DNA of 64,000 bases from Streptomyces genisteinicus (GCF_014489615.1 NZ_CP060826.1:310001-374000); one strand, 5' to 3'. Positions 40,994 through 49,796 are shown, counted from the first letter of the stretch. Translations and numbers: made by a program. The notes: generated by a model from the letters alone, not told the origin.

Positions 40994-41025
40994 CTCGAGC
41001 AGCCCTCCAGGGGCGCTCCGGCGCC
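40994..41025 (+). promoter_or_regulatory. SARP-type direct repeats upstream of thioesterase B
   Basis: CTCGAGCAGC (40994), CTCCAGGGGC (41005) and CTCCGGCGCC (41016) have exact 11-bp phasing, with a weaker fourth copy at 41027 (CGAGAGCGCC). TGGATA at 41044-41049 is a possible -10 about 8 bp after the fourth unit, the spacing seen at known SARP promoters. Confidence 0.65.
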
Positions 41026-41084
41026 GCGAGAGCGCCCCGTGACTGGATACGGGCTGACCCGAACCAGCGATGGGGGAGAACGAC

Positions 41085-41858
41085 ATGGCGGCCAGCCCCG
41101 GCACGCGCAGCCCTTACCTCACCGTCTACCGCCCGTCCCCGGACGCCTCCGTCCGCCTCGTCTGCCTGCCCCACGCGGGCGGGGCGGCCAGTTTCTACGT
41201 CCCCGTGGCGCAGGCCCTCGCGCCGCGCGTCGAGGTCGTGTCCGTGCAGTACCCGGGCCGGCACGAGCGGTACGCCGATCCGCTCGTCCCGGACCTCGGC
41301 ACCCTCGCCGACCGCATCGCCGAGTCCCTGCTGACCTGCACCGACCGCCCCTACGCGCTGTTCGGCCACAGCATGGGCTCCCTCGTCGGGTTCGAGGTCG
41401 CCCGCCGGATGGAGGCAGCGGGCCGGGGACCCCTCGAACTCTTCGCCTCCGGCAGCCGCGCCCCCTCCGTGGAGCGGCGCGGCCGGACGTGGCACGACAT
41501 CCCGGACGACGTGTTCGTCGCCCGTGTGCAGTCCATGGGCGGCGCCGGATCGCAGCTCCTCGACGACCCGGACATCCGGCAGATGCTGCTGCCCGCCCTG
41601 CGCAACGACTACCGGGCCGTCGAGCGGTACGCCTACCGGCCCCAGCCCCCGCTCGCCTGCCCCGTCACCGCCTTCACCGGCGCGGACGACCCGCGGGTCA
41701 CCGTCGCCGACGTGCGGACCTGGGCACACCACACCACCGGGCCCTTCGACGTCGAGGTCCACCCCGGCGGGCACTTCTTCCTCGCCGACCGCTGGACAGA
41801 GATCCTGGACACCGTCATCCGCCACCTGAAGGACCCGGCGCTGGACCCCTGCCGTTAG
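41085..41858 (+). CDS. Type II thioesterase B
   Basis: A 257-aa TEII-family hydrolase. It shows LVCLPHAGGAASFYVPVA, VQYPGRHERYADPL, the nucleophile elbow FGHSMGSLVGFEVARRM, FTGADDPRV (Asp) and HPGGHFFLADRW (His). ATG 41085 is preferred over ATG 41070 because GGGGGAG lies 5-6 nt before it. It has its own SARP-type promoter. It probably edits carrier proteins. The presence of three TEII genes suggests separate partners. Confidence 0.92.
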   Translation: MAASPGTRSPYLTVYRPSPDASVRLVCLPHAGGAASFYVPVAQALAPRVEVVSVQYPGRHERYADPLVPDLGTLADRIAESLLTCTDRPYALFGHSMGSLVGFEVARRMEAAGRGPLELFASGSRAPSVERRGRTWHDIPDDVFVARVQSMGGAGSQLLDDPDIRQMLLPALRNDYRAVERYAYRPQPPLACPVTAFTGADDPRVTVADVRTWAHHTTGPFDVEVHPGGHFFLADRWTEILDTVIRHLKDPALDPCR

Positions 41859-42428
41859 GGCGTGTGGGGAAACCCCCTCCCGGCCCGCGGCGCCCGGAGC
41901 GCCCTTCCCCGGCCACGGCCGGGAGATGCCCCGTGCCGCGTCGCCGGAGCCATCCGCTTACGCCCGGGACGGGGACGGTCCTCCGCCGTGTGATCGCGGC
42001 ACCGGACACCGCTTCGGGCGGACGGGCCCGCTTCCGCGGCACGCCCCGCGGTGCACGGGCGGGTCGAGCCCCGGCCGACCACCGTTCGAGCGGCGGTCGA
42101 GCCGTCGTCGGGACAGTCGAGGCAGCGGGGACGCGCACTCCGGTCGTCCCGGCGGGCCGCCGCACACCGTCCCGGCGGGCCGGACCGCCGGACGCCACCG
42201 GGCCCCGACCCGCGCGCACCGCACCGCCGTTCACGGCCACGCGGCCGCGCCGGCGTGCGCGCCGGTGACGCCGTCGCCCCGCCACCGGCCCGCCGACGGG
42301 AACCGCGTACGACGGGCCGCGTACGACCGGCACCGTCGGAGCGTCCCGGAACATCCCGGCGCGTCCGTCCGCCGCCGGCCCGCCGGCCGTGTCCCGTCCA
42401 CCACGATCCTCCGATCCTCTGGAGTGCC
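41859..42428. other. 570-bp intergenic region
   Basis: No supported gene was seen. Just after the thioesterase stop, GGGG-AAA-CCCC makes a short hairpin that could end transcription. The remainder is Arg/Pro-codon-like GC-rich spacer in all frames, leading to GGAG and the ATG at 42429. No SARP-type array was found. Confidence 0.5.
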
Positions 42429-42857
42429 ATGTCCCGTCGCCCGTTCCCCCCGCGGTCCGCGACCGCGGGGCGTCCCGACAAGGTCGCCGGCCGGACCGGC
42501 GACACACTCCCCGACCCGCTCCCGCAGGCGCGCCCGGCACCCGGGGCGGCGCCCGGCCCCCGGGTCACCACCGGCCTGGTGCACGCGGCGTGCGAGGTCT
42601 CCAGCACCTCCTACGCGCCGAACGCGCAGCTGGTCCGGGACAAGATCCTCGAGATCGGTCACGGCACCGGGAGGACGGACGCCGAGGGCTGCCCGGATGC
42701 CGGGCCGGCCGGCGGCCGGGTCCGCGCCGTCGCCCGGAGCGCGGACACGTCCCGGACCCCCGCCTGCTGCCACTGCTTCGGCGGGCTGCCCGACTTCACG
42801 TGGGAGCGCGCCGGCCGTGCCGGGCATCCCGCGGCCGCCGCGGGCCTCGCCGCATGA
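42429..42857 (+). CDS. Unknown 142-aa protein with a C-terminal Cys cluster
   Basis: I do not recognise this protein. The start is ATG 42429 after CTCTGGAG, and its stop overlaps the next gene (ATGA), which supports translation. The first ~45 residues are Arg/Pro-rich and probably disordered. The middle (VTTGLVHAACEVSSTSYAPN...VRDKILEIG) looks helical. The end holds CPDAG and TPACCHCFGGLPDF, four Cys and a His that could bind metal. It is co-transcribed with a thioesterase and the extender-unit genes. Confidence 0.6.
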   Translation: MSRRPFPPRSATAGRPDKVAGRTGDTLPDPLPQARPAPGAAPGPRVTTGLVHAACEVSSTSYAPNAQLVRDKILEIGHGTGRTDAEGCPDAGPAGGRVRAVARSADTSRTPACCHCFGGLPDFTWERAGRAGHPAAAAGLAA

Positions 42858-43804
42858 CGGGCACCCGCCACGGCGCCCCGCCGGTGCGCCTGTACTGCTT
42901 CGCCCACGCCGGCGCGGGCACCTCCTCGTACGACGCGTGGCCCGGCCGGACCGGCCCGGGAGTCGAGGTCGTCCCGCTGCCGCTGCCCGGCCGGGGCGGC
43001 CGCGCGGGCGAACCGGCCGTCACCGGGCGCGAGGCGCTGCTCGCCGACCTGATGGACCGTTTCGCCGGCGCCCCGCGCCCGCAGCCGTTCGCCCTGTACG
43101 GGCACAGCCTGGGCGCGCTGGTCGCGTGGACCGTGACCCGCGCCCTGCACGAGGCCGGCCTGCCGGGACCCGCCCTGCTCGCCGTCGGGGCCTGCCCCCC
43201 GCCCACCGTGCCCTCCGTGCTCTCCGACGCCTGGGCGGCGCCGGAGGACGAACTCGTCGGCCTGCTGGCCCGGCTGGGCGCCGTACCGGACCACGCGGCC
43301 CCCGGCGGGTACTGGCACCGCACCGTCCTCCCCGTCCTCCGCGCCGACCTGACGCTGGGACACCGGCTGCGGGTCGCCGCCCGGGAGGCGGGCCCGCACG
43401 GTCTGCCGGACGTGCCGCTGCTCGCCGTCTCCGGTGAGCGCGACCCGCTGGGCACCCCGGGGGACATGGCGGAGTGGCACCGGTGGACCACCGGCCCCGC
43501 CACCTTCCGCACCGTGCCCGGTGACCACTACTTCGCGGGCGGCCCCGAGCTGCCCGCCCTGCTCGGCGACGTCTGCCGAAACCTGACCGGAACCACGACC
43601 GGAACCACGACCGGAACCACGACCGGAACCACGACCGAACGCACGACCGTAACCACGACCGAACGCACGCCCGACTGCTCCTCCGGTCTCGCTCAAGTCG
43701 GGGCCGACAGGGTCGGGATGACAGCGGACACCTCGGAGGGAACGGGGCGGCAGTGGGCTCGCTCACACCTTCCGGCCGGCCGTCATCTCCAAGGAGAGGC
43801 ATGA
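42854..43804 (+). CDS. Type II thioesterase C
   Basis: A 316-aa TEII-family hydrolase. It shows YCFAHAGAGTSSYDAW, LYGHSLGALVAWTVTRAL (Ser), VSGERDPLGTP (Asp) and VPGDHYFAGG (His). The catalytic domain ends near residue 240. An additional ~75-residue tail starts with a TTTG repeat encoded by 12-bp tandem DNA repeats, and is probably disordered. It is translationally coupled to the unknown protein before it and the AT-ACP-methyltransferase after it. A role in clearing the extender-unit ACPs is plausible. Confidence 0.88.
   Translation: MTGTRHGAPPVRLYCFAHAGAGTSSYDAWPGRTGPGVEVVPLPLPGRGGRAGEPAVTGREALLADLMDRFAGAPRPQPFALYGHSLGALVAWTVTRALHEAGLPGPALLAVGACPPPTVPSVLSDAWAAPEDELVGLLARLGAVPDHAAPGGYWHRTVLPVLRADLTLGHRLRVAAREAGPHGLPDVPLLAVSGERDPLGTPGDMAEWHRWTTGPATFRTVPGDHYFAGGPELPALLGDVCRNLTGTTTGTTTGTTTGTTTERTTVTTTERTPDCSSGLAQVGADRVGMTADTSEGTGRQWARSHLPAGRHLQGEA
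43589..43672 (+). repeat. 12-bp coding tandem repeats, seven units
   Basis: Four perfect GGAACCACGACC units (43589-43636) are followed by three diverged ones. They lie inside thioesterase C and encode its Thr-Thr-Thr-Gly tail. Such an array could change copy number without shifting the frame. Confidence 0.85.
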
Positions 43805-46326
43805 GCCCCTACACGATCACAGCGGAAAACCAACGCGCGACGGCCGCACCGGACGACGCGAGGGAGCAGTGGCACCTGGCACTCGCCGAGGCCGCCGACG
43901 CCGCCCTGCTGGACGCCGGCCTCGCCGCGCTGCGCACCCGGCCCGACAGCGCCCTCACGGCCGCCGAACAGGTCGGTGTGGTGCGTGTCGGCGGCAGAAC
44001 CGGACAGCACCGCGCGGCCGTCCTCACCGGCCCCGGCGGCCCGGTGGAGCTCGGCCCGGCCGAGACCGCGGGCGCCCGCGCCGGCGTCGCCCTCATGTTC
44101 CCCGGACTGGGCGACCACTACCTCGACATGGGCCGCGACCTGTACCGCGACTTCCCGGTCTTCAGGACCTCGGTGGACCGCTGTGCCGACGCCCTCGCCC
44201 CCGAACTCGGCCTGGACATCCGCGAGGTGGTCTTCTCCGCCGCCGGACGCCCCGAGCCGGCCGCCGCGGACCAGGCCCCCGTCATGGACCTGCGCCGCAT
44301 GCTGGGCCGCGACACCCGCGAGCAGAGCGCCGAGGAGCAGCGCCTCAACGCCACACGCGTCGCCCAGCCCGCGCTCTTCGTCATCGAGTACGCGCTGGCC
44401 ACCCTCTGGGAGTCGTGGGGCGTCAGGCCGGCCGTGATGATCGGCTACAGCCTCGGCGAGTACGTCGCGGCCACCCTGGCCGGCGTCCTGTCGCTGGAGG
44501 ACGCGCTGGTCCTCGTCGCCCGGCGGGCCGCGCTCATCGACGAGCTGCCGGCGGGCACGATGCTCGCGGTGATGCTGCCGGAGGAGCAGGTGCTGCCGCT
44601 GACCGGCGGGAACATCTCGCTGTCCGCCGTCAACGGCCCCGAGTTCTGCGTGGTCGGCGGCCCGGTGGACGACGTCCGCGAGCTGGAGCGGACCCTCGCG
44701 GGCCGCGGCGTCGTCACCCGCCGGGTGACGACCACGCACGCGTTCCACTCGTCGATGATGGAGCCGATCGCCGACCGGGTCACCGACATCGCCCGCGGAC
44801 TGACGCTCAACGCGCCCCGGATTCCGTACGTCTCGAACGTCACGGGCCGCCCCGTCACCGACGAGGAGGCCACCGACCCGGCGTACTGGGCCCGCCACCT
44901 GCTCAGCCCGGTCCGCTTCGCCGACGGCCTGCGCCACCTCGGCCAGGACCGCCTCCTGCTGGAGTCCGGCCCCGGCCAGACGCTGAGCAGCCTCGCGACC
45001 GTCGTCCGCGGCGGCGACACCGGCGCCGTCGTCGCCTCCATGCGCCACTCCCTGGAGCCGCACGCCGACACGACCGTCGCCCTGAAGGCCCTGGGCCGGC
45101 TGTGGCTCGCGGACGCCGACGCCGCCTGGCACGGACTGCCCTGCGCCGACCTGGCCGTCGAGGCGGGATCCGCCCCGGCGCGGAAGGACGCGGACGCCCC
45201 GTCGGAGACCGCCGTGAGCGAGACCGAGACCGGACTGCGGGCCGTGTGGGCCAGGATCCTGAAGAACGAGGACCTCCCCCGCGACGTCAGCTTCTTCGAG
45301 CTCGGCGGCAACTCGCTGCTCGCCACCCGCCTGATGCTGCGGATCAGCCGGGCCTTCGGCGTCGAACTGGCCCTGCGGCAGGTGTACGAGTTCGCCACCC
45401 TCACCCGCATGGCGGCGGCCATCGACGTCCTGCGCGACGGCGGCGACCCCGACACGGAGGGCGAAAGATCCGGCTCCTCGCACACCGGCAGCAGCCAGGC
45501 CCGCTTCCAGCTGCCCAACGGCCTGACGGTCCACCACCAGAACGAGGCGGAGACCCGCCACTTCTACGAGGACATCTTCGACCACCGCGTCTACGCCAAG
45601 AACGGCATCTCGCTGCGCAGCGGTGACACGGTCGTCGACGTCGGCGGCAACATCGGCCTGTTCTCCCTCTTCGCCCACTACGAGGCGCCCGGGGTGAAGG
45701 TCTACGCCTTCGAGCCCGCCCCGCCGATGTTCGAACTGCTCTCCAAGAACATCGCCGAGCACGGCGTCGACGCGAAGCTGTTCAACATCGGCATCTCCGA
45801 CACCGAGGCCGAGGCACGCTTCACCTTCTACCCCCGCAGCTCCGGGATGTCCTCGTTCCACCCGGACGAGGAGGAGGAGAAGCACAACCTCCGCACCATC
45901 ATCGCCAACCAGCAGACCGTCAACCAGCAGAACGCCGGTCAGCAGACCGACGGCCGGAACACGGACGAGGAGGCCCGCCGGCTCACGGCCTACGCCGAGG
46001 AGCTGATGGACGTCCGCTTCGAGGCCATCGAGTACACGGCCCGGCTGCGCCCGCTGAGCGCGGTCATCCGCGAGCAGGGCATCGAGCGCATCGACCTCAT
46101 CAAGATCGACGTGCAGAAGAGCGAGCGACAGGTCATCGACGGCATCGCCGACGAGGACTGGCCCAAGATCCAGCAGATGGCCCTCGAGGCGCACGACGCG
46201 GACGGCGAGGTCGCACGCCTCGTCGCCCTGCTGGAGGACCGGGGCTTCACCGTCACCGCCGAACAGGACGAGCTGTACGTCGGGACCGACATCCACAACA
46301 TCTACGCCGTACGCGGCGCACGGTAA
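43801..46326 (+). CDS. Acyltransferase-ACP-FkbM methyltransferase fusion
   Basis: An 841-aa trifunctional protein. The AT (about residues 95-430) starts MFPGLGDHYLDMG, has the active-site GYSLGEYVA (Ser about 217), and THAFHSSMM, the malonyl-type HAFH signature. The ACP (about 470-540) has FFELGGNSLLATRL with Ser about 503. The FkbM-type SAM methyltransferase (about 580-841) has TVVDVGGNIGLFSLFAHYE and RIDLIKIDVQKSE. It begins at ATG 43801 behind AAGGAGAGG. With the four genes that follow, it is best read as loading and O-methylation in a hydroxymalonyl/methoxymalonyl-ACP pathway. The fused order appears unusual compared with the separate FkbG-K proteins. Confidence 0.88.
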   Translation: MSPYTITAENQRATAAPDDAREQWHLALAEAADAALLDAGLAALRTRPDSALTAAEQVGVVRVGGRTGQHRAAVLTGPGGPVELGPAETAGARAGVALMFPGLGDHYLDMGRDLYRDFPVFRTSVDRCADALAPELGLDIREVVFSAAGRPEPAAADQAPVMDLRRMLGRDTREQSAEEQRLNATRVAQPALFVIEYALATLWESWGVRPAVMIGYSLGEYVAATLAGVLSLEDALVLVARRAALIDELPAGTMLAVMLPEEQVLPLTGGNISLSAVNGPEFCVVGGPVDDVRELERTLAGRGVVTRRVTTTHAFHSSMMEPIADRVTDIARGLTLNAPRIPYVSNVTGRPVTDEEATDPAYWARHLLSPVRFADGLRHLGQDRLLLESGPGQTLSSLATVVRGGDTGAVVASMRHSLEPHADTTVALKALGRLWLADADAAWHGLPCADLAVEAGSAPARKDADAPSETAVSETETGLRAVWARILKNEDLPRDVSFFELGGNSLLATRLMLRISRAFGVELALRQVYEFATLTRMAAAIDVLRDGGDPDTEGERSGSSHTGSSQARFQLPNGLTVHHQNEAETRHFYEDIFDHRVYAKNGISLRSGDTVVDVGGNIGLFSLFAHYEAPGVKVYAFEPAPPMFELLSKNIAEHGVDAKLFNIGISDTEAEARFTFYPRSSGMSSFHPDEEEEKHNLRTIIANQQTVNQQNAGQQTDGRNTDEEARRLTAYAEELMDVRFEAIEYTARLRPLSAVIREQGIERIDLIKIDVQKSERQVIDGIADEDWPKIQQMALEAHDADGEVARLVALLEDRGFTVTAEQDELYVGTDIHNIYAVRGAR

Positions 46327-46339
46327 CGGAGCCGGACGA

Positions 46340-47191
46340 ATGGAATTCACCACAGTAGGAGTCGTCGGCGCCGGCGTCATGGGCGTCGGTGTGGCACAGA
46401 ACCTCGCGCAGACGGGCCACCAGGTCATCCTGGTGGACGTCTCGGAGGAGGTGCTCGACAACGCCAGGCGCGAACTGCGCACCAGCCTGCGCGCCTTCGC
46501 CCTCTTCAACCGGGCCGCCGCCGTCGATCCGGCGGCCGTGATCGAGAAGATCGAGTTCACCACCGACTACGAGCTCCTGGCCAAGGCCGACTTCGTGGTC
46601 GAGAACGTCACCGAGGACTGGAGCATCAAGGAGAAGGTCTACGAGCAGCTGGACCGCATCCTGAGGCCCGAGGTGCGGATCGCGGTCAACACCTCGGCGA
46701 TCTCCATCACCCGCGTCGGCTCGGTCACCGGCCGCCCGCAGAACATCGTCGGCATGCACTTCATGAACCCGGTGCCGATGAAGCCGATGGTGGAGGTCAT
46801 CCGCGGCCACCACACCACCCCGGAGACCATCGACACCGCCCGCAGGTTCCTCGCCGGGATGGGCAAGGAGTGCATCGTCGTCGAGGACGTGCCGGGCTTC
46901 GTGTCCAACCGCGTCCTGATGCTCACCATCAACGAGGCCGTCTTCCTGGTGCAGGACGGCGTGTCCACGCCGACCGACGTCGACCGCATCTTCAAGACCT
47001 GCTTCGACCACAAGATGGGGCCGCTGGAGACGGCGGACCTGATCGGCCTCGACACCATCCTGAAGTCGGTCGAGGTGCTCTACGAGAGCTTCAACGACAG
47101 CAAGTACCGGCCCGCACCCCTGCTGAAGAAGATGGTCGCCGCCGGCCTGCTGGGGCGAAAGAGCGGCGAAGGCTTCTTCTCCTACCGCTGA
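46340..47191 (+). CDS. 3-hydroxyacyl-CoA-type dehydrogenase (FkbK/AsmI-like)
   Basis: A 283-aa NAD(P)-dependent dehydrogenase with a Rossmann motif VGVVGAGVMGVGVAQNLAQTG, the conserved VENVTEDWSIKEKVYEQLD, NTSAISITRVG and MHFMNPVPMKPMVEV with its catalytic His. In methoxymalonyl-ACP pathways this homologue oxidises glyceryl-ACP. It sits between the AT-ACP-MT and the discrete ACP genes. Confidence 0.92.
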   Translation: MEFTTVGVVGAGVMGVGVAQNLAQTGHQVILVDVSEEVLDNARRELRTSLRAFALFNRAAAVDPAAVIEKIEFTTDYELLAKADFVVENVTEDWSIKEKVYEQLDRILRPEVRIAVNTSAISITRVGSVTGRPQNIVGMHFMNPVPMKPMVEVIRGHHTTPETIDTARRFLAGMGKECIVVEDVPGFVSNRVLMLTINEAVFLVQDGVSTPTDVDRIFKTCFDHKMGPLETADLIGLDTILKSVEVLYESFNDSKYRPAPLLKKMVAAGLLGRKSGEGFFSYR

Positions 47192-47244
47192 CCGGGCCCC
47201 CGCACATCCACCGCAGGGCCCACCGAAACAGGACGGAACATGAC

Positions 47245-47499
47245 ATGAGCATTGACAACAAGGCGAAGATCGCGGAGTACCTGTCCCGCTTCTTCCCGGT
47301 GCAGGACCTCAAGGACGACGACGACATCTTCCAGCTCGGATTCGTCAGCTCGATGTTCGCCATCCAGCTCGTCTCCTTCGTGGAGCACGAGTTCGGCCTC
47401 ACCATCGACAACGACGACCTGGAACTCGACAACTTCCGTTCCGTGGGAGCCCTCGACGCGTTCGTCAGCCGCAAGCTCTCCGCCCCCGTGGCATCCTGA
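47245..47499 (+). CDS. Discrete acyl carrier protein (FkbJ-like)
   Basis: An 84-aa carrier protein. The phosphopantetheine Ser is in LGFVSSMFAIQLVSFVEHEFG, where the usual Asp before the Ser is itself a Ser, as in some extender-unit ACPs. Its end, LDNFRSVGALDAFVSRKL, is typical of this subfamily. The likely role is to carry the glyceryl to hydroxymalonyl intermediates made by the FkbH/I/K homologues. ATG 47245 after GGACGGAAC. Confidence 0.9.
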   Translation: MSIDNKAKIAEYLSRFFPVQDLKDDDDIFQLGFVSSMFAIQLVSFVEHEFGLTIDNDDLELDNFRSVGALDAFVSRKLSAPVAS

Positions 47500-47521
47500 C
47501 ACCCGAGGGGACGCCACGCTG

Positions 47522-48706
47522 ATGACCAGCACGCTCACGGCGGAACAGGCCCAGGCCCAGAAGGAGTTCCGGGCCTTCGCCGACCGCCACGTCGTTCCGC
47601 ACGCCGACGCGTACCACCGCACGCAGCGCACTCCGCCGGAGATCGTCGCACTGCTCGCCTCCGAAGGGCTGCTCGGCCTGCCGGTCGCGACCCGGTACGG
47701 CGGCGGCGGGGCCGACGCCGTGACACTCGGACTGCTCGCCGGGGAACTGGGGCGTGCCTGTTCGTCGCTGCGCAGCCTCCTCACCGTGCACACCATGGTG
47801 GCGCACGCGGTCGCGCGGTGGGGGAGCCGGGAACTCAAGGAGACCTGGCTGCCCCGCCTCGCCGCCGGCGAGAGCATCGGAGCGCTCGCCGTGTCCGAGC
47901 CGGGAGCCGGCAGCGACGCCGCGGGCGTCACCACCCGCCTCACCAGGGACGGGGACTCCTGGCTGATCGACGGCCACAAGACGTGGACCACGTACGGCGA
48001 GACCGCCGACGTCTTCCTCGTCCTCGGCCGCTCCCCCGAAGGGCCCACCGCCGTCCTGGTGGAGCGGGACACCGCCGGGCTGAGCACCGAGCTGATCGAG
48101 GACCTGATCGGCATCCGCGCCTCGATGACGGCGGACGTCCGCCTCGACGGCTGCCGGGTCCCGGCCGGCCACGTCCTCGCCCGGCCCGGCCTCGGCCTCT
48201 CCCACGTCGTCGGCACCGCCCTCGACCTGGGCCGCTACACCGTCGGCTGGGGCTGCGTCGGCATCGTCGACGCCTGCCTGGAGGCGAGCGTCGACTACGC
48301 GGGCAACCGGGAGACCTTCGGCACGCCGATCAAGGACCACCAGCTGGTGCGCCAGATGATCAGCAACATGTACACCGACGCCCGCGCGGCCCGGCTGATG
48401 TGCCTCGAAGCGGGCCGGCTGCGCGACGAGGGCGACCCCGGCGCACTCGCCCAGACGTCCACGGCGAAGTACTTCGCCTCGACCGCCGCGAGCCGCGCCG
48501 CGGCCTCCGCCGTGCAGATCCACGGCGCCAACGGCTGCAGCTCGGGCTTCCCGGTGCAGCGCTACCTCGGTGACTCCCGGGTCATGGAGATCATCGAGGG
48601 AAGCTCCCAGATTCATCAGATCGGCCTCGCCGAGTACGCGTTCCAGGAGCGCGCCCTCGTCCGTCACCGGAAGGCCGCTGCGACCCCCAGGAGTGAGGGA
48701 CGATGA
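47522..48706 (+). CDS. Acyl-CoA dehydrogenase-like oxidase (FkbI-like)
   Basis: A 394-aa flavoprotein of the acyl-CoA dehydrogenase fold. It shows ALAVSEPGAGSDAAGV, TWTTYGETADVF, RETFGTPIKDHQLVRQMISNM, QIHGANGCSSGFPVQRYLGDS and a catalytic Glu in IIEGSSQIHQ. In the methoxymalonyl pathway it oxidises the carrier-bound glyceryl C3/C2 to hydroxymalonyl. It overlaps the FkbH-like gene (ATGA). Confidence 0.92.
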   Translation: MTSTLTAEQAQAQKEFRAFADRHVVPHADAYHRTQRTPPEIVALLASEGLLGLPVATRYGGGGADAVTLGLLAGELGRACSSLRSLLTVHTMVAHAVARWGSRELKETWLPRLAAGESIGALAVSEPGAGSDAAGVTTRLTRDGDSWLIDGHKTWTTYGETADVFLVLGRSPEGPTAVLVERDTAGLSTELIEDLIGIRASMTADVRLDGCRVPAGHVLARPGLGLSHVVGTALDLGRYTVGWGCVGIVDACLEASVDYAGNRETFGTPIKDHQLVRQMISNMYTDARAARLMCLEAGRLRDEGDPGALAQTSTAKYFASTAASRAAASAVQIHGANGCSSGFPVQRYLGDSRVMEIIEGSSQIHQIGLAEYAFQERALVRHRKAAATPRSEGR

Positions 48707-49728
48707 CGACTGTCAAATGCGTGGTGTGGGACCTCGACAACACCGTCTGGGACGGAGTGCTCCTCGAGGACGGGGACGTGAAGCTGCGCCCCGGTGTCGT
48801 GGACGTCCTCAAGACCCTCGACGAGCGGGGCATCCTCCACTCGGTCGCCAGCCGCAACGACCACGACGCGGCCATGGCCAAGCTCGAGGAACTGGGCATC
48901 GCCGAGTACTTCCTGTACCCCCAGATCAACTGGGGCAACAAGTCGGACTCCGTGAAGGCCGTCGCCGAGGCGATCAACATCGGCATCGACACCCTGGCCT
49001 TCGTCGACGACCAGCCGTTCGAGCGCGACGAGGTCCGCTTCACGCACCCCCAGGTGCTGTGCATCGACGCCCTCGACGCCGAGCGCATCCCCGGCCTGCC
49101 CGAGATGCACCCGCGGTTCGTCACCGCGGACTCCCGGGAGCGCCGCCACCTCTACCGCGCCGACGCCGCACGCAACGTCGCCGAGGACGGCCACGAGGGC
49201 ACGGCCGAGGAGTTCCTCACCTCGCTGAACATGCGCTTCACCATCGCGCCCGCCCAGGAGCGCGACCTCCAGCGCGCCGAGGAACTCACCGTACGCACCA
49301 ACCAGCTCAACGCGACCGGCTACACCTACTCGTACGAGGAGCTGGACGCGTTCCGCCAGTCACCCGACCACGACCTGCTGGTCGCCGGCCTGGAGGACAC
49401 CTACGGGACGTACGGGAAGATCGGGCTGGCCCTCGTCGAGCGCGGCCAGGACGCCTGGACCGTCAAGCTGCTCCTGATGTCCTGCCGGGTGATGTCGCGG
49501 GGCGTCGGATCGGTGCTGCTCGCGCACCTCATCCGTCAGGCCGCCGCCGCCGGCGTCAAGCTCCGCGCGGAGTTCGTCGCCACCAGCCGCAACCGCAGCA
49601 TGTACGTCACCTACAAGTTCGCCGGATTCCGGGAGACCACCGACGGCGGCGAGATCTCCGTCCTGGAGCACGACCTCGCCCGCGTGCCCGAGTTCCCGCC
49701 GTACATGGAGGTCCTGATCGAGAGCTGA
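48703..49728 (+). CDS. FkbH-like glyceryl-ACP synthase (HAD superfamily)
   Basis: A 341-aa two-domain protein. The N-terminal HAD phosphatase part has VWDLDNTVWDGVLLEDG (DxDxT) and FVDDQPFERDEV. The C-terminal GNAT-like part has RTNQLNATGYTYS and LLLMSCRVMSRGVGSVLL. FkbH proteins dephosphorylate 1,3-bisphosphoglycerate and place the glyceryl on an ACP, the first step of methoxymalonyl- and related extender synthesis. It closes the extender-unit operon. Confidence 0.93.
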   Translation: MTTVKCVVWDLDNTVWDGVLLEDGDVKLRPGVVDVLKTLDERGILHSVASRNDHDAAMAKLEELGIAEYFLYPQINWGNKSDSVKAVAEAINIGIDTLAFVDDQPFERDEVRFTHPQVLCIDALDAERIPGLPEMHPRFVTADSRERRHLYRADAARNVAEDGHEGTAEEFLTSLNMRFTIAPAQERDLQRAEELTVRTNQLNATGYTYSYEELDAFRQSPDHDLLVAGLEDTYGTYGKIGLALVERGQDAWTVKLLLMSCRVMSRGVGSVLLAHLIRQAAAAGVKLRAEFVATSRNRSMYVTYKFAGFRETTDGGEISVLEHDLARVPEFPPYMEVLIES

Positions 49729-49796
49729 CCTGGCACTGGATGCGTGTTCGAGCCGGGTTCCAGGACGCCGCGCCATACTTGCCCTGTCTGTAGGAC

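Noticed and set aside
42429..42857. The 142-aa protein as a lanthipeptide or lasso precursor
   Set aside because: It is long, lacks a clear leader/core boundary, and no modification enzyme is encoded nearby. The PqqD-like gene is 27 kb away in another operon.
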